NCBI GenBank assembly: GCA_035551935.1 | Contig: DASZMJ010000370.1 | Coordinates: forward strand, 1 to 14,656 | DNA: 14,656 bases | Source: DASZMJ01 sp035551935 | Lineage (GTDB): Bacteria; Planctomycetota; Planctomycetia; Isosphaerales; Isosphaeraceae | Direction of reading: 5' to 3' | Shown: one piece after another, positions 13,919-14,656 of the stretch | Layout of the letters: every line of letters begins with the position of its first letter | Numbering within the stretch: the first letter of the stretch is position 1 | Notes under the pieces: generated by a model | Told to the model about the DNA's origin: nothing | Database searches by the model: none | What the model saw: the letters and a program-made list of their open reading frames with translations, nothing else | Position numbers and translations under genes: made by a program

Positions 13919-13954
13919 GGGGACTGGCTCCGAGCCTACGAGGTGCCTGTCCCC
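13919..13954. repeat. REP-like imperfect palindrome, GGGGACTGGC...GGTGCCTGTCCCC
   Basis: GGGGACTGGCTCC (13919-13931) and GGTGCCTGTCCCC (13942-13954) pair over 13 positions, with two T:T mismatches, around a 10-base loop. The motif GGGGACAGGCACC and its close variants are, to my recollection, common as dispersed palindromes in planctomycete genomes and resemble REP elements moved by REP-associated tyrosine transposases. No transposase is present here. It lies between two minus-strand genes, 14 bases past the stop of the heme protein gene, where it may act as a transcription or mRNA stability barrier. Confidence 0.6.
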
Positions 13955-13967
13955 CTTACGGAAAGCC

Positions 13968-14656
13968 TCACTCGAAACCCTCGACCGTCGCGGCCAGGAC
14001 GATCGGCGCGGTCCGGTCGGGTCCTTTCACCAGCTCGATGCTGGCGATCGTCCCCTTCTTCTTGGGCGTGACGGCCAAGTAGCGGACCTGCTGCCCGCCG
14101 AGCTTGAACGCCAACTTCGAGCCGGGGACGTCCTGCGCGCCGTCGAAGTCGGCGAAGTGCACGCCGTTCCTCAGCTCGTGGTCCTCCGATGTGCCGTCCG
14201 CATACGTGATGCGGACGATCATCGAGACGGTCCCCTCGCGGCCCGCCGGGTAGCCGAAGCCGGCCACGCCGCTCAGCAGGTGGATCGCCCTGGCCGGGGC
14301 GTTCACCGGGAACGTGACCGACCTCGGCATCCTCGGCGGGATCGTCCCGATCGGGCCGTTCAGGAGCACGGCGTTCGGGACGCGGTCGCCCTGCGGGTCC
14401 AACAGCGCGAATGGCACGCCGTCGACCACCTTCGGGCCCCAGTCGGGGAAGGTCAGCCGCCCGGCGCGTTCGCCGGTCTCGAACAACATCACCCTGGTCG
14501 TGACGACGGTCGCGACCTTGCGGAGGTCGAGGGGGAGGTACTTGCCGCGGGCGGTGAGGAAGGCGAGCAGGTCGGCCAGCGCCTCCGTCGGGACCTGCTT
14601 CTCGAAGCCGTCGGGCATCAGCGACTTCTTCGACGCCATCAGCTCGTCGATCTCGG
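13968..14656 (-). CDS. C-terminal part of a large PVC-type heme-c protein (membrane-bound dehydrogenase-like), 5' end beyond the window
   Basis: About 229 residues are visible and the frame is open to the right edge; the start lies outside. The first visible residues, EIDELMASKKSLMPDGFEKQ, followed by VPTEALADLLAFLTARGKYL, match the end of a class I cytochrome c domain, with the Met in SLMPDG as the likely axial heme ligand. The CxxCH heme-attachment motif should be just upstream, beyond the edge. Downstream, a beta-rich domain of about 170 residues (LPLDLRKVATVVTTRVMLFE onward, with VPNAVLLNGPIGTIPPRMP and ITYADGTSEDHELRNG) ends the protein. The arrangement is typical of the large planctomycete/verrucomicrobial heme-binding proteins, often found near sugar- or sulfatase-related genes. 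The exact substrate is unknown. Confidence 0.82.
   Translation of the reverse strand, partial: EIDELMASKKSLMPDGFEKQVPTEALADLLAFLTARGKYLPLDLRKVATVVTTRVMLFETGERAGRLTFPDWGPKVVDGVPFALLDPQGDRVPNAVLLNGPIGTIPPRMPRSVTFPVNAPARAIHLLSGVAGFGYPAGREGTVSMIVRITYADGTSEDHELRNGVHFADFDGAQDVPGSKLAFKLGGQQVRYLAVTPKKKGTIASIELVKGPDRTAPIVLAATVEGFE

Overview
The window is a very GC-rich bacterial chromosome segment with the gene content of a planctomycete, most likely of the Isosphaera/Singulisphaera group. The evidence is three secreted proteins with PEP-CTERM sorting tails, a gene for the C-terminal part of a large heme-c type dehydrogenase of the kind that is expanded in planctomycetes, a Tat-exported FAD oxidoreductase, and a Bax-inhibitor-like membrane protein. 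The taxonomic call rests on gene content and is an inference.

Layout, left to right. Positions 1-749 (minus) hold the N-terminal third of an alpha-glucan phosphorylase that runs off the left edge. Divergent from it, a bestrophin-like channel gene (964-1920) and a GNAT acetyltransferase gene (1935-2711) form a tight pair, followed after a small heptamer repeat by a BI-1/YccA family membrane protein gene (2870-3610). Next come a Tat-exported FAD oxidoreductase (3623-5296, minus), a YnfA family membrane protein (5378-5713), and a single-domain cupin (5729-6169, minus). A secreted proline/threonine-rich protein of unknown function follows (6353-7573), closed by a textbook intrinsic terminator. 

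The middle part carries two tandem paralogous PEP-CTERM proteins (7838-8539 and 8717-9430). Both keep a Cys in a YCVD motif and a Gln in a LQLAIW motif exactly 50 residues apart, which resembles the Cys-Gln thioester (TQXA) adhesin domain of Gram-positive surface proteins. This is the most interesting lead in the window. A small beta-rich protein (9427-9813, minus) converges on them with overlapping stop codons, and an isolated FabH-type ketoacyl-ACP synthase III (10075-11094) is divergent from it.

After a 570-base interval without a recognisable gene comes a third PEP-CTERM protein (11665-12228), with the best sigma70-like promoter and the best Shine-Dalgarno site of the window. It converges on a GH30 family glycoside hydrolase (12401-13798, minus), and a perfect 30-bp nested inverted repeat lies between them. 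The right edge holds the C-terminal part of a heme-c containing protein (13968-14656, minus), separated from the GH30 gene by a REP-like imperfect palindrome.

There is no single large operon. The clearest co-transcribed pair is bestrophin plus GNAT. Themes are surface and secreted proteins (PEP-CTERM, Tat and Sec exports) and carbohydrate turnover (glycogen phosphorylase, GH30, a possible sugar-binding module). No tRNA, rRNA, CRISPR array, integrase or transposase gene was seen.
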